Assembly: GCA_032209605.1 (NCBI GenBank)
Contig: JASFXZ010000001.1
Coordinates: 41,916,619-41,980,618, forward strand
Direction of reading: 5' to 3'
Length of the DNA: 64,000 nucleotides
From: Mactromeris polynyma
Lineage: Eukaryota > Mollusca > Bivalvia > Venerida > Mactridae
A program made the translations under genes and the position numbers. The notes under the pieces are model-generated. The model was not told the DNA's origin. It searched no databases and worked only from the letters and a program-made list of their open reading frames with translations. Every line of letters begins with the position of its first letter. Positions within the stretch are counted from its first letter, which is position 1. Shown piece after piece: positions 1 through 11,680 of the stretch.

Positions 1-705
1 TTTAATTTCAAAGCGTGCATGTATGAATATACGCTCCACACAGCGCTTTGATTCCTCTACCGTTACATTCACCCGCTGCTGTATTACCAAGTATATTTTG
101 ATATTTGACCTTACGAAATCACCGTTCGTTCCTGATACTAAATGCCATTGTTTGACACGATCACGTGACTACTGAGTTTATAATAGATGGGTATTTTCCA
201 GTGTCAAACCAATAACATTTGTACGCAGTGTATAGTCTTTCGCGTCGAAGGAAATTTTGACTCTCTAGCTAATCGGTTTTAGTTCATGTCATTAAAAGTG
301 TAGCACTTACAGAAGGCAGTGTTTCGTTCATTCATCGAGGTTTGTACTGATACGTTTTAAAAATAGCGTGGCGAATCTGATTAACAAGATGCCAAGTAAC
401 GATATGACGCATTTCCAAATATACACAGATTCCGCCCGTACAGTTGTTTAAATGACCTTAAATCACTACACATTTACAGGCATCGGAATAATTTTGGCAT
501 GCCGACGAAACGATAGTCACTTACGTTCGATTTATTTAGTTTTTCTAGCAATATCCATAGTCTCGGCGGCATTTCTATGACAGTGAAAGCTTATTCAATG
601 CACACTCGCATGATGTGTATTTACACATGTTTACTGTCCTACATTTCGGACATTAGCGAGTCGTTGTAAGCGGCTCACTGAATGGCTCTGACCACATGTC
701 GACTC
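1..705. other. Left flank, no gene seen
   Basis: AT-rich sequence with no reading frame of note and no visible match to the tandem unit that starts near 840. I see no RNA gene, splice-flanked exon or repeat family here. Confidence 0.5.
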
Positions 706-816
706 GCTGTGGGGATTGTAAAACCGATCAAATGTGTCTAATTCTGATATTAGGATGTGTATTCGCACTGGCTGTGGGAATTGTGAAACTATCAAATGTG
801 TCTAACTCTGATACGG
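706..816. repeat. Degenerate tandem duplication, period about 65 bp
   Basis: A segment beginning GCTGTGGGGATTGTAAAAC at 706 recurs at 771 as GCTGTGGGAATTGTGAAAC. Both run on through ATCAAATGTGTCTAA and CTGATA. The two units differ at several bases and by a small indel. It is a local duplication with no evident function. Confidence 0.75.
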
Positions 817-819
817 CTG

Positions 820-1425
820 TTTCCAAAATTACGGTTACTAAAGACACCCCAGTCTAAAAATGAGTTTAAATGATTGCCTTATTAATTATACGTTAGAAGC
901 CAATGACCATATAGCGGTTAAGTGCGAGGTTAGCTAGCTGTTAACTCGATTTAAATCCCCAGTATTTTTACGAACAGTTGCAAGGCAGTACATCGCTGTG
1001 TGGTTGTTTTTTCGCTTTATATGTTTTAAGATATATTTAGCTCCCCTTTCCCCATGTGCAGTTCTTTTACTTGATATAATATTCATTTTCTTTTCTCCCT
1101 CTTTCGGCCTATGGTTATTGACCTTCTTGGCTTGTGCCCTTGTGTATTCCAGCCATTCAACCCTCCCCTATCCACCCAATTTTATGGTCCACCAGACCAT
1201 CTCTTACTTCCCTATTCCCATACATACCTACCCTTGCCCCTCCTCAGCCCCTAATGTTTTGTAGGCTGGGTTTGTATGGTGAGGCATTGTCTTATGCATG
1301 TGGCTTTCCAATGTAATATTTCTTAAGTGAGTTTGTTCATTAATTTTGCTTAGGTCCGCGTACATTTTACAGCAAGTTAATTGCAAGATCACGGATACAA
1401 ATGGTACACGGGCGAAAATCACCTG
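820..1425 (-). repeat. Dispersed GGAAATGCCACA-family element, inverted orientation
   Basis: Read on the minus strand, this stretch contains GGAAAGCCACATGCATAAG, GACAATGCCTC, an AATAACCATAGGCCGAAA motif, GAACTGCACATGGGGAAAGG and finally GGGGATTTAAATCGAGTTA. The same blocks occur in the same order on the plus strand at 45540-46190, so the two are inverted copies 44 kb apart. Copies 1 and 2 of the tandem unit keep only the terminal block (around 17630-17740 and 33312-33420). The C-rich open frames on the plus strand at 998-1316 are by-products of this element. Class and autonomy are unknown. Confidence 0.65.
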
Positions 1426-2212
1426 TATGGTGGGGGTTGATCATGTAAAAACAGTACGGTAATGTTCAGAATTTTGATTCAAATAAATTAAACAAACTTT
1501 ACATATCAGCAGCCTATGTCTAGACGTTGCTGAGGAACGTACTACATGCAAACCATGGGTATGCCTTTGACACTTAGGACATTCAAGTTATGTTTATGGT
1601 ACAACCTTTATTGGTGTCAACATCTTTGAATTCCCATTCAAGTACGCTTGTTTGGTCATGTCAAACAAGTGGTGAGGGGCAACATAATATAACTTAATTT
1701 ATTAACTGTGTATGATACATAATCTCATTGTAAGATGATTATATTTCAACAATTGGAATTATTCTAATGATTTTCACACGCTATCCCGTACGAACACTTG
1801 TTTTATGCATCAATTCTATATTCTTACTCTGAAGGAAGGAATGTTGTTTATATTATAGAAATATTCTTGATCTTTATTTGATCGATGCTATGGGATTTAC
1901 AACCTCTTCTGTAAGTGACGTCATTTAAAAAAAGCGCAACATGTGATGTGACTATTTGCAAGCAAGAAACAATAGGTCACTTCGTTTTCATATTGCTGTA
2001 TGGGGCAAATATTGCAAACTGTCAGTACATGGTGACGTCAATTAAAGAAGTGGCTGGACATCGTACAGCGGCAATCCTTTTATAATTTTGAGTAAACAGA
2101 ACAATTGAGGGTAATACCTTTTGACAATTGGAAGCCATATTAGAATAACGTTTACTTTATGTAACTAATATGAATATTTAATTTCTACATGGTGTTGAGA
2201 TGTGGGGTTAAA

Positions 2213-2275
2213 CGGCCACCCGGTTGGCTTAGTCGGTAGAGCGTCGTACATGGGGGTCGTGGGTTCGAGTGCAAT
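2213..2275 (+). repeat. tRNA-like SINE head (pol III A and B boxes)
   Basis: TGGCTTAGTCGG (2225-2236) fits a pol III A box, and GGGTTCGAGTGC (2261-2272) fits a B box at tRNA-like spacing. The anticodon arm does not fold and no acceptor stem pairs, so this is a tRNA-derived SINE head and not a tRNA gene. More decayed copies sit at the same place in the unit at 18185-18245 and 33866-33925. Confidence 0.65.
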
Positions 2276-2449
2276 TTTACCCATGATTTGTTCACTCGTT
2301 AACATTAAACAGTTGTCAATAAATGTACCTCAGATAGATATAAAGATAAAAAGCACACATATGCTAGTTTTATCTTGGTCCCATATCGCAGGAATGAGAA
2401 AAATGACGAAACATCTGATATTGCAGTATAATTATGCTTTAAGTCACTG

Positions 2450-2885
2450 TTAAATGGGACATAAAGCTGCGGTAAATAAGATATTAAGATAATAATCTAC
2501 TAGGTATTGTAATACAACACGATTGCTGCTTGATGTGAAACGTGTGATAATAAGATTCGTTCGACTGATCCACCGCATTACAGGGTAGTAACGAGGTATA
2601 TGACTTTTTTCTTGGTTAATGGATAAGTGGATGTTGTAATAGTACATACGACAATTTTATCGGAACATTACATAAGGACAGAGTCATAGACGTTTATTTC
2701 TGTGTACTATCAGACGCATTTAGTACTTGAAATAGATTTAAGTACTTCTAAAACAAAACATTGTATATAATCATGTTTTACATTTATATCTATGTAAACA
2801 ATCAGAATAAATTGTTATAACTAAAGATGGATAACATGAGGCTGTGTTCGTTCTAGTAATTTTTTTGAAAGAAACAAACATTGTC
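2450..2885. other. Block present only in the partial copy
   Basis: About 430 bp between two segments that are adjacent in copies 1 and 2 (near 18410). I find no match elsewhere in the window, no coding potential and no clear terminal repeats. It may be an insertion here or a deletion in the ancestor of copies 1 and 2. Confidence 0.45.
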
Positions 2886-2930
2886 ACAATTAACTAAAAT
2901 CCGACACTTTGAAAGCTGGAAGAATTAATA

Positions 2931-3072
2931 TGCAACCTCCTGAGAGCGATCTTCTATTAACAACCACCTCTTTATAACAACATTATCAATTGTTTCTGAA
3001 ATAAAAGTTTACAATCGATTTCACCTTCGTTAAGCAACAACCTCTCAACGATAGTTATGTCTCTCAAGTTGC
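2931..3072. repeat. Possible short foldback element with TGCAACCTC ends
   Basis: The segment opens TGCAACCTC and closes CTCTCAAGTTGC, imperfect inverted ends, with internal CAACCTCT and CTATAACAAC motifs. It recurs at 18477-18592 and 34149-34274, which are the same place in the tandem unit and so not independent insertions. Similar GCAACCTCT..CAGAGC sequence appears at about 55443 and 57880. A MITE is possible but the ends are short. Confidence 0.3.
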
Positions 3073-3359
3073 TCTGGAGAGAGTGTGCTGAGTATTACTC
3101 TATGTTTTCCGTTTTTAAAAATGGCCTGGTTATGTAGTTAAAGAGGTCTTCGGCATGGGCAAAAACAATGTGTCGATGCCGATATTGTAATGATCAGTGA
3201 AACAAAAGCCATGCTTGACGTACTACAATTTCGATGCCAGAATATGGAGCGTCTTGATAAATACACATAATTCTAACCATGCACATGTTGACCAAATTAA
3301 GGCCGCTTATACAATATTATGAAATTACAATTTGAGAAATTGTTTTAGAAACGATATAA

Positions 3360-3615
3360 CAATAATGATTTCTGGGCAGACGTTCTCAGCTATATGTTTC
3401 ACAATTCAAAGTGCTAGTCTTGCAGACGTTCAAAACTTCAAGTGGTAATTGCCATTGTATTCGATTATTGGTCTTCTGTTTGGGAGTCAAAACAGTCAAT
3501 CTTTAGTCAATATCCAAAACGCAGCAATGCGGTACTATTAAGCTGGGCATGCGTACATTGACTACAACATTTGTACTCGACATCCAAGGGAATATGTGTC
3601 GGATCATAAACATTC
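3360..3615 (+). pseudogene. Decayed non-LTR retrotransposon fragment (partial copy)
   Basis: This is the counterpart of the better preserved copy at 18830-19180. The left part, encoding the INVEKSK-like stretch, is deleted here. The GTATTCGATTATTGGTC part and the CAAAACGCAGCAATGCGG part remain, without a continuous frame. Confidence 0.4.
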
Positions 3616-4530
3616 AAAGACAGTTAATTAACAATCGTCTTTGGAATAAATTTACAGCACTGGGAATTGTACCGTGAAATACTGCGACGGGTTTGAGCGT
3701 GAAAGTGCACATATGTCTCGCCCAATTATGTCTAGTTCTTTGAACTTGTATTTAAAAAAAGACTTACTTCGTTAGAAACTTTTTAAAGCGAACCGCGTTT
3801 ATTACTATAACAACAGAGGTAAAAAAGCATTCAAAAATCGACCAACCTATACTATCATTTTACAGTGAAATCGGTAACAAAGTATGTATGTTGAATATCC
3901 TTTCCTGTTTCCAGAATTTAGCATAATTGTGTTGCGCGAAAGTTATGCACAACATTGAACCCCTTTTCTTTCATGCATGAAATGCCTATGGAAATGCTAT
4001 TTTAAGATATATATGCGCTTAACGACCACTTTCCTAGAAATTTCTCTCTGATTTGTCATAATTTCTCAGTAAAGGTAAAAACCAATCCTTACTGGAATTA
4101 TTGTCCAAATTCCACTACATTCGGTTCATTAACACGTGAATACACAACATCGAAATACCGATTTTAGAAAATAGAAAAACACACGACTGATCGCGGTGAA
4201 CAAACACATTCATTCCCAAAGGTACAGTAACTGTAATAAATGTTTATTATCGAATTAAAAGCATTCCAGACTTATGGGAGAACATATTCTGAAAAAATAA
4301 TACGAATTTATATCAATTCAATGTACCTGCATCTAATAAATAATTTATCTTATATGCAATAGGTCGTTCGTTTATTAAATTCAGTATTTAATGAAATTCA
4401 ATTCATAGCTGGCTGTTTTATCTAATTAGGTAAAATGTAGATATTTTCCATTGATGTGTATCTTGGCAATCTAGGAGGTTCCCAGTCGGCTATGCAAATT
4501 TTCAGATAACACGCATATTAACTACTTTTC

Positions 4531-5775
4531 GCTCACCTGAGCACGAAGTGCTCAAGTCGAGCTTTTCCGATCGGTCTTTGTCCGTCGTCCGTCCGTACGT
4601 ACTTCCGTCAACAATCGTTTAAAAACATATCTTCTGAAACCAGAAGGACGAATTTCATTAATATTTGCTGGAACCTTCATTCGACTACACTATACAAAAA
4701 TACAACAACAAGTTTATGCGATTTGTTGCTATGGTGACAATCGACAAAAATACAACTACAAGTTTATGCGAATTGTTGCTATGGTGACACTCGACAAAAA
4801 TACAACTACAAGTTTATGCGATTTGTTGCTATGGTGACAATCGACAAAAATACAACAACAAGTTTATGCGATTTGTTGCTATGGTGACAATCGACAAAAA
4901 TACAACAACAAGTTTATGCGATTTGTTGCTATGGTGACAATCGACAAAAATACAACTACAAGTTTATGCGAATTGTTGCTATGGTGACACTCGACAAAAA
5001 TACAACAACAAGTTTATGCGATTTGTTGCTATGGTGACAATCGACAAAAATACAACAACAAGTTTATGCGATTTGTTGCTATGATGACAATCGACAAAAA
5101 TACAACTACAAGTTTATGCGAATGGTTGCTATGGTGACACTCGACAAAAATACAACTAGGAGGTTGGATTCCTCAAATAAATGGCAGTCAGGGGATAGTG
5201 GAAAACTTAAACATCTTCTTGTCAAAATCTATCGACCCAATTGGATATAACTTCATAGAAACATTCCTTAGGTGATCCTCTACCAAGATTGTTCACATTG
5301 TTGGATTCGTCAAAACATGGCTGACAGGAGGTCGGTATGGAACTATTTCCCCATATTTTTAAAACTTCCGGGCCCAATTTTGATGGTCCTATGGTGACCC
5401 TCTGCCATGGTTACTCCAATTAGTTGGATTCATCAAAACAAAATAACCACCCTTCCTACATGTATTAAAGTTGAAACTTAAAAATCTTCAGGCCCAAGTT
5501 CGATATAATTTCACCTGCATATCCGTTAGGTGATCTTCTACCACGATTGTTCCATTTGTGTATTTCACAATAACATGGCTGTGGGACACTTTCCCGATAT
5601 GTATACATTATAGTTATAGTGATTTTCTTAACATGCTTGAAATCAAAATGTTTGCTATCTTCGTGAGAATCTTTACTTCAACGAAAGCTGGAACCCTGTA
5701 ACACAATGCACTAATACCAAATATTTCAGGCGCTCAGATGAGCGATTCAGTGCCATTATGGCCCTCTTGTTTTTG
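4531..5775. repeat. Bivalve-type dispersed element (GCTCACCTGAGC ... GGCCCTCTTG)
   Basis: The left end reads GCTCACCTGAGCACGAAGTG followed by a CCGTCGTCCGTCCGTACG stretch. The right end reads GCGCTCAGATGAGCGATTC and then GGCCCTCTTGTTTTTG. I recognise this pair of ends as a very common interspersed repeat of bivalve genomes. The termini form imperfect inverted repeats (CTCACCTGAGC versus GCTCAGATGAGC). The element contains a 50-bp minisatellite at 4701-5150. The remainder, with phrases such as ATTGTTCACATTGTTGG and TTAGGTGATC, is non-coding. It interrupts the tandem array between the partial copy and copy 1. Confidence 0.75.
4701..5150. repeat. Minisatellite, nine 50-bp units
   Basis: Nine consecutive units of exactly 50 bp start at 4701 and every 50 bases after. 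Each contains AGTTTATGCG, TTGTTGCTATGGTGACA and TCGACAAAAATACAAC. Two variants interleave: a form with ACAACAACA, ATTTG and GACAATCG, and a form with ACAACTACA, AATTG (or AATGG) and GACACTCG at units starting 4751, 4951 and 5101. Unit 4801 mixes both. No unit has an indel, which indicates recent expansion. Confidence 0.95.
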
Positions 5776-5804
5776 TATTGTTTTTCATTTTCAAGTGCCA
5801 AACA

Positions 5805-6160
5805 AGTTCGTCGAACTTATATGCATCACTCTAACTTGACAGCTACGTCTAGGGTATCTTACAAAGAAAGGATAAAGTTATTCTAGGGAATGCCACATTC
5901 ACACGACAATGCCTCCTCGCAAAGATCATTGGGAAACATAAGCATACAAAATATTAGGAATTGTGGAGGTTCAAGGTCAAACTATGGGCATAGTGAAATA
6001 AAGAAATGTCTAGCTGATTCTTAACAAAAACATAGGAGAACGGAAAGGACGTCAAGGGGGGAAATACGGGGTGAACAGAGGGAAAACATTCTGGAGAAGG
6101 TAAGATTGACCACGGATCGAAAGGGTCGGGGGAGATCACGAATATCATAACAGGCCAAGA
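5805..6160 (+). repeat. Dispersed GGAAATGCCACA-family element, fragment
   Basis: GGGAATGCCACATTCACACG, GACAATGCCTCCTCGCA and ATTGGGAAACA match blocks at 8893, 13250, 28910 and 45670, and the reverse complement at about 1310. The small open frame on the other strand (5954-6148) falls inside the repeat and is not a gene. Confidence 0.6.
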
Positions 6161-6244
6161 AATTTTACAAGGTAATGGGTTACATAATATTTATCTAACA
6201 TATAGTGGAAGGGAAACATAACCGCGCCAAATCAAGTGATTGCA

Positions 6245-6355
6245 AAGACAAAGTCAAGTACAAGTCAAGTAAACTTTATTTATAAGTCGGTTTTTTACAA
6301 CATAATAAACTGCGAAAGAAGCTTGCCCATGATGGCAGGCACACTGACATAAATA
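6245..6355 (+). repeat. Dispersed AAGTCAAGTACAAGTCAAG repeat piece
   Basis: The stretch AAGTCAAGTACAAGTCAAG leads into TAAACTTTATTTATAAGTCG and a CCCATGATGGCAGGCACAC block. Short AAGTCAAG-plus-TTTATTT repeats of this type are frequent in bivalve genomes. It lies just outside copy 1 in the inserted DNA. Confidence 0.4.
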
Positions 6356-7938
6356 TTTAAAACTTTTGTATTCTATAGAAACCCTACGTGCACAGTATCC
6401 TCTTCATTCATAATCCGTTTCTGATTATATTTCAAAGTGACATGTTATCGTTTGGGAATAATGGTTGAATAGACATATTAAGCTTGTTATCAAATTAACT
6501 CGTTTTTTGAAAAAAGTATTCCCTAGAAATTGCATGCCACTAACTGCATTAATACCAAAGCAATATCAATGTAAGTTATATTTCTATTTATAAATGCATT
6601 AAGATATCAAATATTTACAGCATTGCAATTAAAATCGAATAACAAACAATGCATAAGTTTAAACACTGAGAATTTATAACACGGAACAAAGGGAATGTTT
6701 GCAGTAAGTAAGGACACTATTTTTTTTATCTGTCATCGTATTAAAACGCGTGCTGCAAACTATGCATAATTTATGGATGCAATAATATCGTACTAATTTT
6801 ACATAATTGTCCCAATACGAGCCATAATTGTTCATATATTTTCTAATCTGGAATGTTCACAACCTTCAGTCTCATTCCAGTGTCAAATAAATGTTTATTA
6901 TATACTGCTGCCGTGTAATTACTTCAGCCTTTTATAATTATTCACGAATAATTCAGTTGTTATTCATATCTGAACTTGTGATAAAAAAACACACGCCTAT
7001 GGATTCAATTAACGTTTTATACCATAAAGATAAAGTTCACAAACTTTATTTGCGAAACTAATATTCTGAATAATAAGTTTCAGAGGTTCCTACACAGGTT
7101 TTTGCTGATATATTACAATGCACTCTCCGGATAAGGTAATGCATAAAATATCAAATTTCCACTCTTCATACATTGGAGGAAATAAAACATCTATCTATTA
7201 TTTCAAAAAGAAATCAATCAAGCCGTCATAATTTAACACACCTTTCTCTTAAATTAACGTTATCCCTTAAGGTATAATGCGTGCAAATCTATAACCATAT
7301 CTCAGATAAAGAAGCATTTTGATAAATAATTAATATTTAATGTTTGTAACTAGACTTTAATGCACTTTCGTTCTCTTTAATCATGCGTTATATGTATGTG
7401 TTCTATCACCCATCATTAAGTATAACCGGTGTTCAAGATATTTTCATCATACTTATACTGGTTTTAATTACGTATTTTAAAAAGAATATAGAATTATCAG
7501 AGTGTATATAAAAAAAAGGATTTAAGGTAATAATGGGTTATTCGTAAACAAGGTGCAATTATAATGTTGTAATTTAAAGTTGTAGTTTAGTACCTCTTAA
7601 CTATTAAATTTCACCAAGAAGATTGTATTTTATAAATACGTGAGCGATTATGATATTGTATGACAAACCTAACGATACTGGTACACACTCGTTGTCGAAT
7701 TACTACCTCTTTATTTATAAATATTAAATATAGTATCGCTCGTCAACCGTCAGATACTCACAAACGGCCATTCCGTTTCATCGCATTCGTCAACCATGGG
7801 TTAATTAGCTAGATATTTTATACTTTACAATTTTAGATCAGACCAAATCGACCAACCAAATTGACACTTACAAACCCTATAGTCTACAACGTGTGCCAAA
7901 ATGACACCGTGTCCACTTTATCAATAGGTGAAGGCAAT

Positions 7939-8127
7939 TCAATCGGAACCAATGTCTACATTTTCTCCAGCCATAGTATACGGCGTTCCAATAAGGATGT
8001 CGCATCTGCGAAGTGCTTGAAGAACGGGCGTCACGATAGGTTCAAATATATTCATGTACAAAGAAGCGACCAAAGAAATACCAGTTTCAATTAAAACCGA
8101 AAAAGAATATTTCGAATGTATGACCAA
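7939..8127 (-). other. Short conserved minus-strand reading frame, unidentified
   Basis: The frame gives a hydrophobic stretch (ISLVASLYMNIFEPIV) followed by PYTMAGENV. The same frame is open in copy 2 (23079-23285). In copy 3 the homologous minus-strand frame keeps GISLVA, YMNIFEPIV and PYNMAGE across several substitutions and indels (about 39041-39186). Persistence in the most diverged copy suggests this was once coding, possibly an exon of a membrane protein. I do not recognise the family. The opposite strand is also open here, which weakens the case. Confidence 0.25.
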
Positions 8128-8764
8128 AGGGCGACAAAGGAATGGTAACGAAATGGATCTGTATTTGCATCGTGTCCGAACATGCCGATCACAATGTTTC
8201 TACATATTTCCAATCGAAAGTAATGGTATGTACTATTGTATCAAACGAGTTTGTGGAAAATAAAACTACTAGTGTGCATTTTGAACTTGTTTCGAGTTAA
8301 ATATACGTGCGTAAGAGATGTAACTCCACATACCTAGCAAGCCTTGAGAAAACGTGATAAAATTCCATTATTGCTTCCGCATGGTCCTTCAGAATAAGAC
8401 GATCAATTGAAAAGTAGCCCCAAAGTCACCAACTGACTAAAAGGAAGATATTTGTACAGATTAGTGTTTCAAATTCCAATAGCTGTCTTACTGGAAATCA
8501 TATTGAGAATACGAATAAAACACCATATATGCGTACAGATGCCTAAAGGATATCAGCATAAGCACCAACACTATAAACTATAGTATACAGTCATATAGAT
8601 GACAAACAACTATCTACACCAACAATCAAAGAATGGACAGAACATAGAAGTAACTAGATTTGATTAGCGTACGTTAGAAAGCACTGATTAAAACGTTTAT
8701 CTTCAATATAGAAGCGTATGTATTTTGTTTGCACATTCAGTGTCAGGTTGATGTGTTGCGCTTG

Positions 8765-9035
8765 TAGATTTACGTCGTTCATTAACAATATTTCAGTTAA
8801 GTCCGGTGAACGGTTTACAATAACAGTGTTCCTGGATTAACAAGTTGAATTTGGATGGTGACATTCAAGGCAAGGATAAGTTGTTGAAAGGAACGCCACA
8901 TACACATTGATAATGTCTCCTCACACAGATGCCAGGGAAACATCAGCCAAAGAACCATTCGGGTTTGATAAGGTGTTAGGGCAAACTTGATTAAATTGGG
9001 AATTAAGGAATTGTCTTGCTGACTATCAAACAAGA
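8765..9035 (+). repeat. V-SINE/RUDI-like tail joined to GGAAATGCCACA element
   Basis: TACGTCGTTCATTAACAATA, TTTCAGTTAAGTCCGGTGAAC and AGTGTTCCTGGATTAACAAG match the conserved end of molluscan V-SINEs. The same phrases occur at 44430-44510. They continue into GGAACGCCACATACACATTG and TCTCCTCACACAGATGCCAG. Copies at the same unit position are 23898-24170 and 39800-40025. The 72-residue minus-strand frame inside is a by-product. Confidence 0.6.
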
Positions 9036-10429
9036 CTATGTAAATATTAAGTCAATTATCACGGACAATAAACGCTTCGTCTGCAGTTTGAACATACGAT
9101 TGGCTGCCAAGTGTTCTACCGTTACATCGGATAAGAGAACTAATTAAGTTTATTACTATTAGATGAATATACTGTTACAGGGCATGTTATATATTCCATC
9201 AACGCACATAGATTCTGAAAATAACGAAAGTTGACGTGATAAAGGAGCCCACTGTACATTTCCTTGCACAATCAATAATACATAAAAGGTGTTGTTCACA
9301 CATAGATGACATATATGGCATTTTGGGTAAATATGTATTTGCAATCTGAATTTGTTTCTTACTTATATGAAATCGCATTGAATCATGAAATGTGACAACC
9401 AAATCGCAAACATCTGATCTAAAGTATATAGCGACAAAATGACCTTGATAACTTCATGTCGCTCACCATAGTAAGCATGATGTGATACGTGCTGCTCCTA
9501 TTTATGGAATCCAGCCTCTCCAATCAGATTTGATATCATCGTAGATGGGGCATGATAGGATCATAAGTAATGTACCTAACCCATTTGAAACTGGATTATT
9601 GGTTTCAGGGTAGACACTTATGAAATGTTTATGTGTATTTATTGAGAACAAGCACCTAACCCATTGGCCTTTTTTCAGTAAAAGTCTACAAAATGACCAT
9701 TATGTGCAACTGTGAGTCTTTCTCTTACCATCGTGTTTAAGAAAATAGTTCAATGACTTCGCTTTGTGTAGCAATGCCTACCCGAATTGTACATTTAAAT
9801 AGTCTTGTTCGTATAATGAAGTTGTAACAGTAGTTTAGGAACAGTCGGCAGACAACATCAACGAACAAAAGCTGAACACAGCAACTTGACCATATCCACT
9901 GGGCTCTCGGTTAACAGTGAACTCGAATAATCATGATCGCAACAACTATAGCTATTCACTGAGGCATGTTACAAGCATATACTCTCAATCTAGGCCGATA
10001 TCGTGTTAATCGTTTCACGCATATTTACTAGATACTTGTAAGAATCCTGCAAGATCCGTGAGCACTTCGTTAAACACAAGTTTCACACGCCTCAAAGTGA
10101 CATTTCAAATGTGCTTTTTCGATCTAAAACAAAACAAACGTTCATTAAAATTCCATAAAATCGATGATTATTTCCAAAATTAGTCTAACTGTAAGCGAAC
10201 AAGTTGTTTTAGAGCGTAGCAGCATTTAATTTTCAAAAGAAATCATTACGCAGTTATTGAATTTAAATTTTAAACTGCTCATTTATTTTATAACACTGCA
10301 CCACTTTATGAGAAAATATCGACACAATCGAAACACATTTCCTTGGAGACTGTGTACAATTCAGCACGAATAGACACGTTTCGATAATAGATGACATTGC
10401 TGAACAATCAGAAGTGAACTATACAGACA

Positions 10430-10562
10430 GATGAAGGCCACATAGATACATCGGAAGTTCCTTAGACAAATCTAGAAAAAAGGAAAGGGACTCAGAAACA
10501 GGTACAAACAGATGGTACACAAAACATAAACCGAAATGATTATGACAGGGAAATAAACAAAG
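10430..10562 (+). repeat. Dispersed element fragment (ACATCGGAAGTTCC)
   Basis: Contains ACATCGGAAGTTCCTTAGAC, AATCTAGAAAAAAGGAAAGGG and AAACCGAAATGATTATGACA. Homologous stretches are 25612-25772, 41405-41590 (same unit position) and 51095-51300 (inserted elsewhere in copy 3). Copy 1 lacks 21 bp (AACCAAACGGACAAGGAGG region) that copies 2 and 3 keep, so this is a deletion in copy 1. Confidence 0.6.
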
Positions 10563-11604
10563 CCGCATTTACTATGAAGATCCATTGTGTACACATTGAG
10601 TAAATTAGTAATTTAGAATAGCAAAGGATAGAACGGGGATGTACTTTCTAAGGGGTTCTCTAAATATACTTATGTGTGTTAAGATTTTTGTATTCGAAAT
10701 CCTTTCAACTTTCCAAATACATATAAGAACATTCGATTGACATCCGTTAAAAACGACAAATAAGCTTTGTTTATTGAAGTGAAACAGAATATGCATGCCT
10801 ATTTATCCTTTTTTGTTCGAATCCCAACTGAAACAATGACCGTTTTGTCTCATAGTATTTTATGTAGGGGTGCGGGTGCATGAAATAAGACCAATTCCAG
10901 TTGGTGATATGGACTTGTATTAAATGTTCTGAAATTTTTATCTTATTATTTTGATGGGAATTATAAACTGACAATTTTAATGAAATTGTTTCAATTAACG
11001 GATGTCAACATATTGCTAAAATAAACCAAACAATATCTAACCACCGCCAGGAAGAACTTGATGGATAACAGAACCAACGTGTCATCGCAGGCGTGATACC
11101 GCGTAACTGTCATGGTCCCTAACTATACAACATGACATGTCATACTGTAAACATATTTTTTCCACGTAAACAATTATTAATAATGACCATTGAGAAAATA
11201 AATGTAATCATTTTCATTACAGCTACATATTTATATATTTTGACACAAATATCCTTAGTCATGAATATAAGAAAGTCAGTGGTAATTGCTTTCATACAGA
11301 TGTACTTGACAACACTGCATTGTCACCTTTCTTACATGTTTCCTAAAACAACAGATACAAGTGTTCGATACTGGTAGTTTCTATCCTGACATACGCGCCT
11401 TGTTAGCGCTAGCATAGGAAATGCCTGTATTGGACATGTAATCCGGGAACTTTTAGGAAAAGTTAAAATGAAATGCTGTAGATGTAAGAAGGCATTAACA
11501 TGCCGTTTTCCCAAAAAATATTAATCGGCATATTTTTATAGAAAATGAGACAATCTACCAGTAATAGTTTGAGCAACAGTTACATGTAAGTTTATTACGT
11601 AAAC

Positions 11605-11680
11605 TCGAATACCGAATAAGTATTCGATTTTTCGAACAAACGAACGAATATTCGAATATCCGAATATTTGTTGACATCCC
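11605..11680. repeat. Imperfect TTCGAATA palindromic repeat patch
   Basis: Overlapping CGAATA/TATTCG words follow one another (CGAATACCGAATAAGTATTCG, then CGAATATTCGAATATCCG) and end in TTGACATCCCTATA. Copies at 26813-26885 and 42563-42612 are in the same unit position. It would form several alternative hairpins. No function is evident. Confidence 0.6.

Larger units (their letters stand above)
840..4508. repeat. Partial, older copy (tail only) of the 15-16 kb tandem unit
   Basis: Blocks align in order with 17630-21560 in copy 1: the GATTGCCTTATTAATTATA block, the ACTATTTGCAAGCAAGAAAC block (1945), the tRNA-like block (2215), the TGCAACCTC block (2931), the reverse-transcriptase remnant (3360) and the TATCCTTTCCTGTTTCCAG block (3897). 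It is visibly more diverged than copies 1 and 2 are from each other. About 1.35 kb corresponding to 19511-20849, including the SWIM exon, is missing between TATGTATGTTG and AATATCC near 3890. It ends where the GCTCACCTGAGC element begins. Confidence 0.8.

Noticed and set aside
998..1422. Several overlapping frames in a C-rich stretch
   Set aside because: They correspond to the inverted dispersed element and are not conserved at 45540-46190.
4701..5150. CRISPR-like array
   Set aside because: The units are contiguous 50-bp repeats with no variable spacers, and the sequence is eukaryotic; it is a minisatellite.
8815..9033. 72-residue minus-strand frame, identical in copies 1 and 2
   Set aside because: It lies inside a SINE-like repeat and is identical only because the duplication is recent; copy 3 does not keep it.
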